From positions 1-54,515 of the forward strand of contig DATDGR010000284.1 in NCBI GenBank assembly GCA_036521995.1: a stretch of DNA of 54,515 nt. The letters are read 5' to 3'. This DNA is from Gp13-AA77 sp036521995. GTDB lineage: Bacteria; Acidobacteriota; Terriglobia; UBA7540. Position numbers and translations under genes: made by a program. Within the stretch, counting starts at the first letter, position 1. Each line of letters starts with the position of its first letter. The notes beneath the pieces were generated by a model. It was given only the letters and a program-made list of their open reading frames with translations. It was not told the DNA's origin and ran no database searches. Below, one piece after another: positions 17,050-26,488 of this stretch.

Positions 17050-17739
17050 TCAGGTGAAATTCCGCTCCGTCATGTTCAGAAACTCGAGCGAGAAATCGTC
17101 CATCAGGGTTCCGAATTCCTTAACCCGTTGCAAGAAGTAGTTGTAAGCGATCACTGCCGGAATGGCGGCGAAGAGCCCGGCCGCCGTGGTGATCAAGGCT
17201 TCAGAGATTCCGGGGGCCACGCTGTGCAGAGAGGCTGCGGTGGCGTTCGCCAAGCCGTGGAAAGCGTCGATGATCCCCCACACCGTTCCAAACAGTCCGA
17301 TAAACGGCGTGATGCCCCCCGTGGTGGCCAGGAAGCTCAGCCACTGTTCGCGCCGGGCCAGTTCGGCCGACGCTGCGATCTGCAGCGCGCGCTGGATGGC
17401 ATTGAGACTGCGGACGCGCGGCTTGCCGGGATTCTCGGAGTAAACCACCTGCCCTTCGATCTCTCGATAGCCGTTTAGAAAAACGTCGACCAACGGGCTT
17501 TGATTGTGTTGCTGTGCGGAAGCCTTGATTTCCGAGAGCTTCTTACTCTGGCGGAAGACGTTCAAAAATGCGGACGATGCTTGCCGCGCCCGCTTGAAGC
17601 TCCGGTACTTCTTGATGATGATAGCCCAGGAGACAACGGAAAAAACCAGCAGGATCACCAGGACAATCTGCGCGACTACGCCGGTATCGGCCAGCAACTG
17701 CCCCACTTCATTTTGAAACAATAGCAGCGCGGCGTTCAA
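17050..17739 (-). CDS. tolQ: TolQ/ExbB proton-channel subunit
   Basis: A 229-residue inner-membrane protein with three helices: about 15-40 (GVVAQIVLVILLVFSVVSWA), and a pair around 135-160 and 175-205 in the MotA/TolQ/ExbB domain (TTGGITPFIGLFGTVWGIID, then LITTAAGLFAAIPAVIAYNY). The frame is open to 17763, but TTG 17739 has a perfect AAGGAGG 7 bases upstream at 17747-17753. The longer form would bury that site inside the coding region. It is the first gene of the tol-pal operon on this strand. Confidence 0.93.
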   Translation of the reverse strand: MNAALLLFQNEVGQLLADTGVVAQIVLVILLVFSVVSWAIIIKKYRSFKRARQASSAFLNVFRQSKKLSEIKASAQQHNQSPLVDVFLNGYREIEGQVVYSENPGKPRVRSLNAIQRALQIAASAELARREQWLSFLATTGGITPFIGLFGTVWGIIDAFHGLANATAASLHSVAPGISEALITTAAGLFAAIPAVIAYNYFLQRVKEFGTLMDDFSLEFLNMTERNFT

Positions 17740-18011
17740 CCAGGTGCCTCCTTGTAAGCACAACCCACAACGGCAGCTTCCTCATAATATCCACGCTAAC
17801 ACAAGTCGATGCGCTATTGAAACTGCGAGTTTCGTGAGTGACGAAATTCTTTTGCCAGTCTTCGGGTGACGCCAACAACGCAAACCTCGCAATTCTCTGA
17901 GCCCTCTTCCCGAGTTGTGACCCTCCGTCTTTTTGCCAGTGACGTGATGTTTCAAGTTGTATGTCGTTGGCGACTGGTGTCAAGATGACACCTTTTGCTA
18001 AGGAGGCGGAT

Positions 18012-19670
18012 ATGTGCCGCTGCCATCGATGGAAAATGCTCGCTCAAGCTGGCTTGTTATCCCTTGGATTCTGGTTTGCGCTCGGGCTCCGGGCCGGGGC
18101 CCAGGAGCCCGACTCTGAGCCGCAGGCGGCCACTGCGACGCCTGCGGTGCCTGGCGAAGCGCAAAAGACCAATGTTGTATCCCTCAACGCCCAGGCGGGC
18201 CCGGCGGGCAACGTCCAGAAGCCTAAGGAAGAGCCTGAGAAGCCGCCCGTGGTCACTCATCACGAAATTCACATCGGCGGCCGGACGCTGACGTACACGG
18301 CCAGCGCTGGATTGATGCCTATCCAGAGCGCCGAGGGCGAGACCCAGGCGCATATATTCTTCATTGGCTACACGCTTGACAATCCTCCCGCGCATCGTCC
18401 ACTCACCTTCGCCTTTAACGGCGGCCCAGGCTCAGCCTCGGTGTGGCTGCATCTTGGCGTCATCGGGCCGCGACGCGTGAAACTGCTGCCCCAAGGCGGC
18501 ATGCCCCCACCGCCGTTTGAGCTCATCGACAACGAACAGACTTGGCTTGACCAGACGGACCTGGTCTTCATCGATCCGGTCGGCACCGGCTACAGCCGGC
18601 CCGTGAAGCCGGAGCTGGGAAAGAATTTCTGGAGTGTTCAGGGCGACATCCAGTCGATAGGCGAATTTATGCGGCTCTATCTCAGCCGCAATCAGCGCTG
18701 GAACGCGCCTCTGTTCCTCGCCGGCGAAAGCTACGGTACCACCCGAGCCGCTGGACTGTCAGGCTACTTGATGAGCCACGGCATTGCCCTGAACGGCATC
18801 GTGCTGGTGTCAACCGTGCTGAACTTCGAAACCCTCGAGTTCGCGCGCGGCAACGATCTGCCCTACGTTCTGTATTTGCCCACCTACACTTCCACTGCTT
18901 GGTATTACAAGAAGCTTCCCTCGGACTTGCAACAGCAAGATCTTGCAAAGACCCTGGCTGAGGTGAAGGCATGGGCGGCCACCGAGTACGCCGCGGCGCT
19001 CGCCCAAGGGGACGCCCTCTCGCCCGAAGAACGCTCGGCTGTGATCGACCGGCTCGCGCGCTACACCGGCCTTTCCAAGACGTACGTGGACGAAAGCAAC
19101 CTGCGCGTGGAGCAGGACCACTTCTGCGCCGAGCTGCTCAGGAATGAGAAGCATATCGTAGGGCGCCTCGACAGCCGGTTCGTGGGCACGAACGCCTCGG
19201 GGGTCTCTGAGACGACCGATTACGATCCGAGCGAGGCCGGAATCCGCCCCCCTTTCACTTCCATGTTCAACAACTACGTGCGCCAGGAGCTAGGCTACAA
19301 GTCTGATGTCGAGTATTACATTCTAGGCGGAGGCCTGAAGGGATGGGAGTGGCTCCCCAACCGTCAGGGATACGGCGAACAGGGGTTTGCCAATGTCAGC
19401 CCGGCGCTGCGCGAAGCCTTTGTGAAGAATCCTTACATGAAGCTATTCATGGCCATGGGATACTTCGACCTGGCCACGCCGCTCTTTGCGGCCGAGTACA
19501 CCCTGGACCATCTCGGGCTCGACGCCAAGCTGCACGGCAACGTCTCGACCGGCTATTACAACGCCGGCCACATGGTCTACATCGATAGCGAGTCGCTGGC
19601 GAAGCTCAAGCGCGATGTTTCGGGGTTCATCGCCGGCGCTCTGCAGCCTTCGGCGGTGGCGAATCCCTGA
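18012..19670 (+). CDS. Secreted serine carboxypeptidase (peptidase S10)
   Basis: A 552-residue exported alpha/beta-hydrolase peptidase that removes C-terminal residues, usually at acid pH. The frame opens at 17961, but ATG 18012 has AAGGAGG 5 bases upstream and begins a clean signal peptide (MCRCHRWKMLAQAGLLSLGF...). The catalytic triad is visible: Ser240 in GESYG, Asp486 in MGYFDLATP and His520 in NAGHMVY. The oxyanion block NGGPGSAS is near 137. It is divergent from tolQ. The next gene, also exported, starts about 107 bases on and may be co-transcribed. Confidence 0.92.
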   Translation: MCRCHRWKMLAQAGLLSLGFWFALGLRAGAQEPDSEPQAATATPAVPGEAQKTNVVSLNAQAGPAGNVQKPKEEPEKPPVVTHHEIHIGGRTLTYTASAGLMPIQSAEGETQAHIFFIGYTLDNPPAHRPLTFAFNGGPGSASVWLHLGVIGPRRVKLLPQGGMPPPPFELIDNEQTWLDQTDLVFIDPVGTGYSRPVKPELGKNFWSVQGDIQSIGEFMRLYLSRNQRWNAPLFLAGESYGTTRAAGLSGYLMSHGIALNGIVLVSTVLNFETLEFARGNDLPYVLYLPTYTSTAWYYKKLPSDLQQQDLAKTLAEVKAWAATEYAAALAQGDALSPEERSAVIDRLARYTGLSKTYVDESNLRVEQDHFCAELLRNEKHIVGRLDSRFVGTNASGVSETTDYDPSEAGIRPPFTSMFNNYVRQELGYKSDVEYYILGGGLKGWEWLPNRQGYGEQGFANVSPALREAFVKNPYMKLFMAMGYFDLATPLFAAEYTLDHLGLDAKLHGNVSTGYYNAGHMVYIDSESLAKLKRDVSGFIAGALQPSAVANP

Positions 19671-19777
19671 TATTGACCGGGCGTGGGGATGCGGCTTGCC
19701 CAGTCTTTGGGATTCCAGCCATTGAGGAGGCTGCGGCAAGGCACAACCCTACAAGTCGAGAGACACCGGATCCAGCG

Positions 19778-22369
19778 ATGAAGAGACGATCTTTCTTGAA
19801 ACACGCAGCAACACTCCCGGCGGCTGCCGCCGCAGCGCGACTCACCGGCCAGACCGCGCCCGCCGCCGGGGGGACGGATCGCGTGATCCCCAGGGGTCAT
19901 TACGCTCCAGGAAGAATTCCCAACGAGTACAATTTGTTTCTTCATGGTGAACGCGAGGCTTTGGCCGGCTCGCCGCGCATCGCCAGGATTGCCAGCAGCA
20001 CGGTGACGGCGACGCTCGGCCACGAAACCGAGAGCTTGAAGAAGGGAGAATCCATCGGTGGCTGGCGGCTGTTAGCCGTACTTGGGTCACTGAACGGCGT
20101 TGCCACCGCAGTCTTTGAGAAGCACGTCACCCACCAGGGCGCGATTATTTATGTCACCGAGCAAGGCGAGATCGCACGCATTCCAAAGCGCATCGGCGAC
20201 CTTTCGAAGATCCGGCCTCGGCCCACCAATACGCCGCACGGCGTCAAGCTCGAGCGTCCGGCGCGCTACGTGCCAGGACCTGACACCTGGGGCGAATACA
20301 TCTTGAACTCTGACGAGGACCCTTGCTACGAGAACATCGCGGCACTGGGAGAGGAGCTGATCGGCTGGACGCTGGTGGCCAACGAAGAGACCGGGCCCGA
20401 GAAATCCTTGTGGCTTGAGGCGGACGGCAAGTCGCGGCAGCTTGCGCCCGGAGACCAGTCGCTTTGGGCTCCTGACCTGAAGGGCCGCATCTTCGATCCG
20501 CGGCGGTTTCTGCCTTCGGAATATCTCTACGAGTACGTGCCGGGCTACACTAAGCGCACTCTGCTGGGCGGATTCCTGCCCGCCGCCGACACCGGCGTTT
20601 GGAATCCGAAGTTCGGCGTCGGCTACGAAGTCATGGTGCTGCTGCCGCCCGGCATCGACGCGCGTCCGCTAGGACGCGTGCGCGTGATGCTGCCTCCGGC
20701 GGAACACGGCACCCTGATCCCGGAGGGCGACACAGGCGCGACGAGTGGAACCGGAGGCGAGTCCGGCTTCGCCGATCACTATTGGAACGGATCCGCTGAA
20801 GGCTTCTTCTCCGCGCTGGTGGGGGTCTGGAATTACTGGCATCACCTTTTTGAAGATCGGATGCAAGCGGACATCCCCGACGAGTGGCTTCTGGACGCGG
20901 CGCGCGCTGGTATCGCGCTGGCCCGCGCTAGTTATCGCGGTCTCGAACCCACTTACCAGATCGGCGAGGGCGCTTACACCAAGATTCCCGAGCGCAGCCA
21001 CGCGCTCTTTCCCGTGGCGCACTATGAGTTCGTTTGGACGCAGCAGCTATGGAATCTGACGGACGAGGTTGAGCCTTACTTCCAGCACTACCTCGAGCGC
21101 TACATCCTTCCGGACGGTAACTTCGTCTACAACACGCAGGACCAGGTGGAGGCGCCGCTCAACGCCGGCGTGTTTCTGGAGAACTCCACGCGCGCCTACG
21201 ACTACACCGGAGACTTTGATGCGCTCAGCAAGCGCCTGCCCGTGCTGCGCCGGATGATCAACTTTGTAGTGGTCCGCTACCGCTACTCGAAGTCGACCTT
21301 CCCACCGGACGATCCTCGCCACGGGCTCATCTGGGGCTCACCCGAGGCCGATAACGGCGATCCCAATGACGATTTCCCGGACTCGCATCCTTATTATTAC
21401 CAGAACGCCTCCTGGACCTGGCGCGGTCTGACTGAGCACGCCCGCTGTCTCGCCCGCGCGGCCGGGGACCACCAGGACGCCGATCTGCGCCGCGAGGCCG
21501 AACAAATCCTGAGCCTCGCCAATGAGATGCGGGCCGATATCGAGCGTTCGCTCGCCACCACCCTGGCGAATCGCAATCCGGCCATGAAGCAGGCCGGTAT
21601 CACGCCCTTCACCGCCTTCGACACGAAGCGGAAGCCCGTGGATCTCTCGAGCTACGAGAATCACCGCTACATGATGGATTGGTGGACCAGCGACTGGGGT
21701 GAGGCCGGGCTGGACCTCGGCCACTTCAAACACCGCACCCTTGCCGGACAGCAGATTCTCGGCATGAACCTCGACGGCGACTACCCGCGCACCTCCAATT
21801 TCATGGAGCACGGCACGCTGGCCGGACGCATCCGCCAGGACGACTACCGCTGGTTCCTAGTCGCGCTCTACGGCAACCTCTGCTATGCCCTGGACTCCGG
21901 CAGCCGATACGCCCCCGAAGATGCGCTGCTGCCCGGCAACTTTCCCGGCGAGGGTAGCCCGTACGCCTGGTCCGCGGTGGTGAACAGCGTCCTACAACCG
22001 GCGCTCGGCCTGCGCTGGCTTCTCTGCTACGAGGAGCACGATCGCGCCTTGGTTCATTTGCAGAAGGCAGCGCCCAAACACTGGTTCAATCCCGGCGAGA
22101 GGATTCACGTGGAAAACGGCCCCACACGCTTCGGGCCGATTTCCTGGACCACCCTCACCGTGTCCGAATCGGCCGACGGGCTGCGAAGCAAGTGGCAGGT
22201 TGAAGTCCGCTTCTCCAAGCCGTTCCAGGCAGACCTGGTGATTCACATTCACCCACCTGACCGCCAGCCCTTGCAGTCAACCTCGCTCGGCGAGCTGCAT
22301 CCTGACCGGGTAGTGCTTCCCGCATCGGTTCTCGGGAGTCAGACTCGCCTTCAACTCGAGATCGCGTAG
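19778..22369 (+). CDS. Tat-exported six-hairpin glycosidase-like protein
   Basis: An 863-residue protein starting MKRRSFLKHAA, a twin-arginine signal. The open frame begins at 19673, but this start aligns the signal peptide. The middle and C-terminal parts (about 330-770) are rich in the aromatic and acidic helices of an (alpha/alpha)6-barrel sugar hydrolase: HYEFVWTQQLWNLTDE, RYILPDGNFVYNTQDQVEAP, HGLIWGSPEADNGDPND, and ENHRYMMDWWTSDWGEAGLD. A beta-rich N-terminal part precedes it. A candidate acid pair lies in the SPEADNGDPND region, but this is inference. The substrate is unknown. The neighbouring S10 peptidase suggests extracellular polymer breakdown. Confidence 0.7.
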   Translation: MKRRSFLKHAATLPAAAAAARLTGQTAPAAGGTDRVIPRGHYAPGRIPNEYNLFLHGEREALAGSPRIARIASSTVTATLGHETESLKKGESIGGWRLLAVLGSLNGVATAVFEKHVTHQGAIIYVTEQGEIARIPKRIGDLSKIRPRPTNTPHGVKLERPARYVPGPDTWGEYILNSDEDPCYENIAALGEELIGWTLVANEETGPEKSLWLEADGKSRQLAPGDQSLWAPDLKGRIFDPRRFLPSEYLYEYVPGYTKRTLLGGFLPAADTGVWNPKFGVGYEVMVLLPPGIDARPLGRVRVMLPPAEHGTLIPEGDTGATSGTGGESGFADHYWNGSAEGFFSALVGVWNYWHHLFEDRMQADIPDEWLLDAARAGIALARASYRGLEPTYQIGEGAYTKIPERSHALFPVAHYEFVWTQQLWNLTDEVEPYFQHYLERYILPDGNFVYNTQDQVEAPLNAGVFLENSTRAYDYTGDFDALSKRLPVLRRMINFVVVRYRYSKSTFPPDDPRHGLIWGSPEADNGDPNDDFPDSHPYYYQNASWTWRGLTEHARCLARAAGDHQDADLRREAEQILSLANEMRADIERSLATTLANRNPAMKQAGITPFTAFDTKRKPVDLSSYENHRYMMDWWTSDWGEAGLDLGHFKHRTLAGQQILGMNLDGDYPRTSNFMEHGTLAGRIRQDDYRWFLVALYGNLCYALDSGSRYAPEDALLPGNFPGEGSPYAWSAVVNSVLQPALGLRWLLCYEEHDRALVHLQKAAPKHWFNPGERIHVENGPTRFGPISWTTLTVSESADGLRSKWQVEVRFSKPFQADLVIHIHPPDRQPLQSTSLGELHPDRVVLPASVLGSQTRLQLEIA

Positions 22370-22435
22370 TCTGCGTCGGGCCGAACTTCCTGCTCATGCC
22401 CCGGCCGGAATGGAATGAAATAAACAGGAGTCGCG

Positions 22436-22808
22436 ATGGCCAGGACCGAGTTCAAATCCGTGGAGGAGTACATCGCCTCGCAGCCCGAGGCCGCGCAGGG
22501 AGCACTCCAGCGGGTGCGGAACGCCATCCGCAAGGCCGTCCCCGATTGCCCAGGAAGTAATCTCCTACAAGATCCCCGCCTACAAACTGCACGGCCTCGC
22601 CGTGATCGATTTCGGCGGGTGGAGGCAGCACTACTCGCTCTACCCTGCCAGCGGCCGCCTGGTGGCGGCCTTCAAGGACCACCTAGCGCCCTACGAGGTC
22701 AGCAAAGGCACCATCCGCTTCCCACTCTCCGAGCCCGTCCCCGTGAAGCTGATCGAGCGTATCGCCAGGTTCCGCGTCAACGAAGCCGCCGGGCGCGAGA
22801 GGCCTTGA
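22436..22808 (+). pseudogene. DUF1801 (YdhG-like) protein gene with a single-base frameshift
   Basis: Frame 1 reads MARTEFKSVEEYIASQPEAA and AIRKAVPD. The family pattern then continues in the +1 frame as EVISYKIPAYKLHGL, DFGGWRQHYSLYPASG and KGTIRFPLSEPVP, ending at TGA 22806-22808. One extra T in GATTGCCCAG (about 22545-22546) accounts for the break; removing it restores PDAQEVISYKIPAYK. DUF1801 proteins are small cytoplasmic proteins of uncertain function. With both halves otherwise intact, this is either a recent mutation or a sequencing error. ATG 22436 follows GGAGTCGCG. Confidence 0.85.
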
Positions 22809-23300
22809 CAGCCAGACTAAACTGGGTGCATAATATCGACATGTTTAGATTCGTGCCGGAAGTTCGGGGCTGGAGATTGTGGACAAAGCCTCCCTGTCTA
22901 GGCCAAAATCAGGCTCCAAAGGGTCGAAAAACCGTATACCCCCCCACCCCCCCACCCCCAAAGCTGGAATGTGATTTAGAATCAGCAAGATAAACCTGTG
23001 GAAAACTCGCCCAAAGCTGGAATGTCCTTTAGAATCAACAAAAGTGTGTTGTACACTATCGTTATTTAGCGTCGTACAACTCATTTATAGTCAGAACGTC
23101 AGAAGGATGGTGCTCTTAGGAATGTGCACTTAAATCCGGGTCGAGCCAGATGGTCTGCAACCAGGAGAGCAGGCAAATTCCGCGGCTGATTTCGTGAGCG
23201 AACCTCGAAGACACGAGACTAGCCTGGCGTGAGGCGTCCCGAAACCTCACCTGCCATTCCACATCCAACATAGATGGTGGCTGAACGCTGGGGAGGAGCC
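22809..23300. other. Gene-free stretch with C-tract and two dispersed repeats
   Basis: No gene is seen. It holds GTATACC followed by an interrupted C-tract (22935-22959), repeat copies D (22960-22986) and E (23013-23039), both on the minus strand 53 bases apart, and a 7-bp inverted repeat GTTGTAC/GTACAAC at 23048-23054 and 23074-23080. Short frames here only translate the repeats. Confidence 0.6.
22960..23039 (-). repeat. Dispersed ~28-bp repeat, copies D and E
   Basis: Copy D (22960-22986) and copy E (23013-23039) both read, on the minus strand, TGATTCTAAA followed by a CA-TTCCAGCTTT end. They share 25 of 27 positions. E keeps the AAAGGACATTCC core exactly; D has AAATCACATTCC. Confidence 0.8.
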
Positions 23301-24323
23301 ATGCAGGACGTTCTTGATCTGATCTCAACCGAAATCTCAGAGGTCAGTGGGTTTAATGCAGCGGCCACTGCCGGCGCGGAACCGCTCGCCGACGACGCCG
23401 GGCTGCTGGACGCGTACTCGCGCGCCGTGATCGCCGCCGCTGAGAAGGTGAGCCCGTCGGTAGTGCACATCGTGGTGGGCGCGCGCCGTCCCGGAGGCAG
23501 CGGCTCAGGCTTCGTCTTCACGCCCGACGGATTTGTTCTCACCAACAGCCACGTGGTGCACGGCGCCGAAAACATCGAGGTGGCTCTCTCCGACGGACGC
23601 CGCTTCGCCGCTCAGCCCATCGGCGACGACCCTGAGACTGACTTGGCCGTGATCCGCATCCAGGCCCCCGGCCTCGTGCCCGCGGCTCTCGGCGACTCAC
23701 AAGCCGTCCGCGTGGGCCAGCTTGCGGTGGCCATCGGCAACCCCTACGGCTTCGAGTACAGCGTCACCGCCGGCGTGGTGAGCGCGCTCGGACGGTCGCT
23801 GCGCTCACGCTCCGGCCGTCTCATCGACAACATCATCCAGACGGACGCAGCTCTCAACCCCGGCAACTCAGGGGGTCCGCTGGTGACTTCGCGGGGCGAA
23901 GTCATCGGCGTCAACACCGCCGTGATTCTACCGGCGCAGGGCCTGTGCTTCGCCATCGCCTCGAACACCGCCCGATTCGTGGCCGGTCGCCTGATCCGGG
24001 ACGGCCGGATCCGGCGCGGCTACCTCGGCATCGGCGGGCAGAACGTCCCGCTGGTGCGCCGCCTGGTCCGCTTTCATCATTTGCCTGTCGAAAGCGGGAT
24101 TCTGGTGATCTCCGTGGAGCGCGACAGCCCCGCGGAACAGGCAGGAGTGCGCGAAGGCGACGTGATCCTTGAGTTCGGAGGGGCGCCCGTCCAGACCATC
24201 GACGCCCTGCACCGGCTGCTCACTGAGAGCCAGGTGGGCGTGCGCACGCCTCTCACCATCATTCGTCAGTCCGCCCGCGAACGGCTCGAGGTGGTTCCCC
24301 GGGAATCAGTTCGGGAGGAATGA
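23301..24323 (+). CDS. HtrA/Deg-type serine protease without export signal
   Basis: A 340-residue trypsin-like (S1C) protease with one PDZ domain. The triad is complete: His84 in TNSHVVHG, Asp114 in DPETDLAVI and Ser190 in GNSGGPLV. The PDZ domain occupies about 240-330 (RDSPAEQAGVREGDVILEFG). ATG 23301 has GGGAGGAG just upstream; ATG 23274 would add 9 residues. The N-terminus (MQDVLDLISTEISEVSGFNA) is neither a signal peptide nor a membrane anchor, unlike classical DegP/DegS, so it probably acts in the cytoplasm or leaves by an unusual route. Confidence 0.93.
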   Translation: MQDVLDLISTEISEVSGFNAAATAGAEPLADDAGLLDAYSRAVIAAAEKVSPSVVHIVVGARRPGGSGSGFVFTPDGFVLTNSHVVHGAENIEVALSDGRRFAAQPIGDDPETDLAVIRIQAPGLVPAALGDSQAVRVGQLAVAIGNPYGFEYSVTAGVVSALGRSLRSRSGRLIDNIIQTDAALNPGNSGGPLVTSRGEVIGVNTAVILPAQGLCFAIASNTARFVAGRLIRDGRIRRGYLGIGGQNVPLVRRLVRFHHLPVESGILVISVERDSPAEQAGVREGDVILEFGGAPVQTIDALHRLLTESQVGVRTPLTIIRQSARERLEVVPRESVREE

Positions 24324-24683
24324 TCACAAACTGGGTACGTAACGGTTAACGAGGAATTAGCCCGCTTTTCCTCACTTTCAGGCGTCGATCCCGGAGAAGA
24401 CCCGCTGGGTAATGGCATAATTCGTAATTGCTTCAGGAAACCAATCGTCGTAAACTGTAATCAGACTGGGTGGAGAGTGACGATAGGACTTTGAGCCCCG
24501 AACCCCTCCTTCTCGGTTCTTCGGGGTTTCCCGGAAATTTATTTCTGCCAGGCTACGGTGCGAACTTGCAAAGCGGCCCTCCGTTTTGACGGTAGGGAGG
24601 CCATCATCGCAGAAGTGAACTCGCTTCATCTCGCCTGCGCCGCTGCGGCTGCCCGGACATCAAGCTCTTGAAAGGTGACACGT
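24324..24683. other. Gene-free leader region with stem-loops upstream of radical SAM gene
   Basis: No supported gene is present in these 360 bases. The minus-strand frame 24378-24629 has no recognisable features. Two stem-loops are visible: CCCCGAA/TTCGGGG (24496-24502 with 24520-24526) and an imperfect GC-rich one around 24575-24602. The region may be a long leader or contain a small RNA. No known riboswitch consensus was matched. Confidence 0.4.
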
Positions 24684-26327
24684 ATGACCGCTGAGCCCAG
24701 CGCGCAGCATTCGATGGATCCCGCACTTCCTCCCCTCGGCAAGAAGATCAAAGCACTCCTGGTCTGGCCGAAGATCCCCAACTCCTTCTGGACCTTCGAA
24801 GGGATGCTTCAGCTCCTACCGGAAAAGGTGGTCATGCCGCCCTTGGGGCTCGTGACCGTGGCGGCCCTGTGTCCCGACCATTGGACCGTGCGTTTGCTCG
24901 ACCAGGCAGTGGAGGACCTGACGGACGATGACATCCTCTGGGCCGACCTCGTCATGGTGGGCGCCATGACCGTTCAGCAGGAGGGACTCCAGGATGTCCT
25001 CGCCCGCGCGCGGCGCCTCGGCCGGCGCACCATCGTCGGCGGACCGTACGCCAGCGGCGAACCCGCCCGCATGCTCGCCGTCGCGGACCACGTGGTGGTA
25101 GGGGAGCCGGACGAGGTGTTTCACGAGATTGCCCGGGATCTGGAAGAGGGTACAGCGCGCCGGCTCTATGAGATCAGCGATAAGCCGGACGTCACCAAGA
25201 CTCCCATGCCCAGGTTCGACCTGCTAAAGCTGGATTGCTACGCTTCCATGTCGGTTCAGTTTTCCCGCGGCTGCCCGTTTCAATGCGAATTCTGCGACAT
25301 TATCATCCTTTACGGGCGAAAGCCGCGCACCAAGCTGCCTCAGCAAATGGTGGCCGAGCTGGATAAGCTCCTGAGCCTGGGATGGAAGAAGCAAGTGTTT
25401 GTTGTGGATGACAATTTCATCGGCAACCACGCGCGCGCCCTCGATCTGTGCGTCGAGCTCGAGAAATGGCAGCAAGCGCGCGGCTACCCAGTGATGTTTT
25501 ATACCGAAGCCTCCATGGATCTGGCCCGGAAAGCGGCGCTCATTGATGCCATGGTGAAGGCGAACTTCTTCTACGTTTTCCTCGGCATCGAAAGCCCTTC
25601 GAAAGAATCCCTCAGGGAGGTGAAGAAGCTTCAGAACCTGGCCATGGATCCGGTGAGTTGCGTCGAAACCATCCACCGCAAAGGCCTCTGGGTTACCGGC
25701 GGTTTTATCGTCGGCTTCGATTCGGATACCGAAGAGATCTTCGATCTGCAGATCGAGTTCATCGAGCGCACGGCCATTCCCTGGGCTTTGCTGAATTTCC
25801 TGCACGCCTTGCCGCGCACCGCTCTCTACGACCGCATGGCCAAGGAAGGACGCCTTCTCGAGTCGCGGGGCAGCAGCAGCGACGGAACGCCTCCCAATTT
25901 CCGCACCCACATGGAGTCGAAGGTTCTGCTTCGGGGCTTTAGCAAGACGATCTTGTCCATTTACGACGCGGAGAAATTCTACGATCGCGCCTGGCGGTCT
26001 CTCCAGAGCTGGGAAGCCCAGAGTTTCCAGCACCCGGCCAAAGAGCCGACGGCCGGCGAGATTATCAGGATTCTGGCGCGGTCCATCTGGCATCAGGGCT
26101 TGCTATCATCGTACCGGAAGTCCTATTGGAAATTCCTGGTGAAGACTTTCGGCCGCTATGCTTTCAACCCGCCGAAGAGGTTCATGGCCTTTACCATCAT
26201 GATCTCCGGCCACCACTTCATTCCGTATGCCCGCGAAGTGGCGCAAAAGGTTGAACGGGAATTGAATAACGTCAGAACGGTGTCGGAAGCCGAACTGGTC
26301 GCCGTTTCCAGCGGCGCCCTAAACTAA
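24684..26327 (+). CDS. B12-binding domain radical SAM protein (DUF4070-type C-terminus)
   Basis: A 547-residue enzyme. The N-terminal cobalamin-binding-like domain covers about 20-160 (IKALLVWPKIPNSFWTFEG, VVGEPDEVF); its usual DxHxxG motif is not evident, so B12 may bind base-off without His. The radical SAM core carries C197-xxx-C201-xx-C204 (SRGCPFQCEFCDI) for the 4Fe-4S cluster, followed by a TIM-barrel region (KQVFVVDDNFIGNHARALDL, FLGIESPSKESL). The C-terminal 150 residues resemble the DUF4070 tail. It probably methylates or rearranges an unreactive carbon. ATG 24684 follows GAAAGG; GTG 24675 is possible. The substrate is unknown. Confidence 0.88.
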   Translation: MTAEPSAQHSMDPALPPLGKKIKALLVWPKIPNSFWTFEGMLQLLPEKVVMPPLGLVTVAALCPDHWTVRLLDQAVEDLTDDDILWADLVMVGAMTVQQEGLQDVLARARRLGRRTIVGGPYASGEPARMLAVADHVVVGEPDEVFHEIARDLEEGTARRLYEISDKPDVTKTPMPRFDLLKLDCYASMSVQFSRGCPFQCEFCDIIILYGRKPRTKLPQQMVAELDKLLSLGWKKQVFVVDDNFIGNHARALDLCVELEKWQQARGYPVMFYTEASMDLARKAALIDAMVKANFFYVFLGIESPSKESLREVKKLQNLAMDPVSCVETIHRKGLWVTGGFIVGFDSDTEEIFDLQIEFIERTAIPWALLNFLHALPRTALYDRMAKEGRLLESRGSSSDGTPPNFRTHMESKVLLRGFSKTILSIYDAEKFYDRAWRSLQSWEAQSFQHPAKEPTAGEIIRILARSIWHQGLLSSYRKSYWKFLVKTFGRYAFNPPKRFMAFTIMISGHHFIPYAREVAQKVERELNNVRTVSEAELVAVSSGALN

Positions 26328-26488
26328 CGGCCCTTTGACGCTGGTGTCCCGAAATTGCCCGCCATTCCGCCCGCCGCGAGCTCCCGCTAAACAAAGCCGT
26401 CGCGCCGTGTGCACTATCGCAGGCCGTGTTCTGGAGACCGGTCTTAAGGCATCAATGAACTTCAAAGCACGAATAAAGGGAGAAACGA

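Noticed and set aside
24378..24629. 83-codon minus-strand ORF before the radical SAM gene
   Set aside because: No Shine-Dalgarno, no homology pattern, overlaps the stem-loops.
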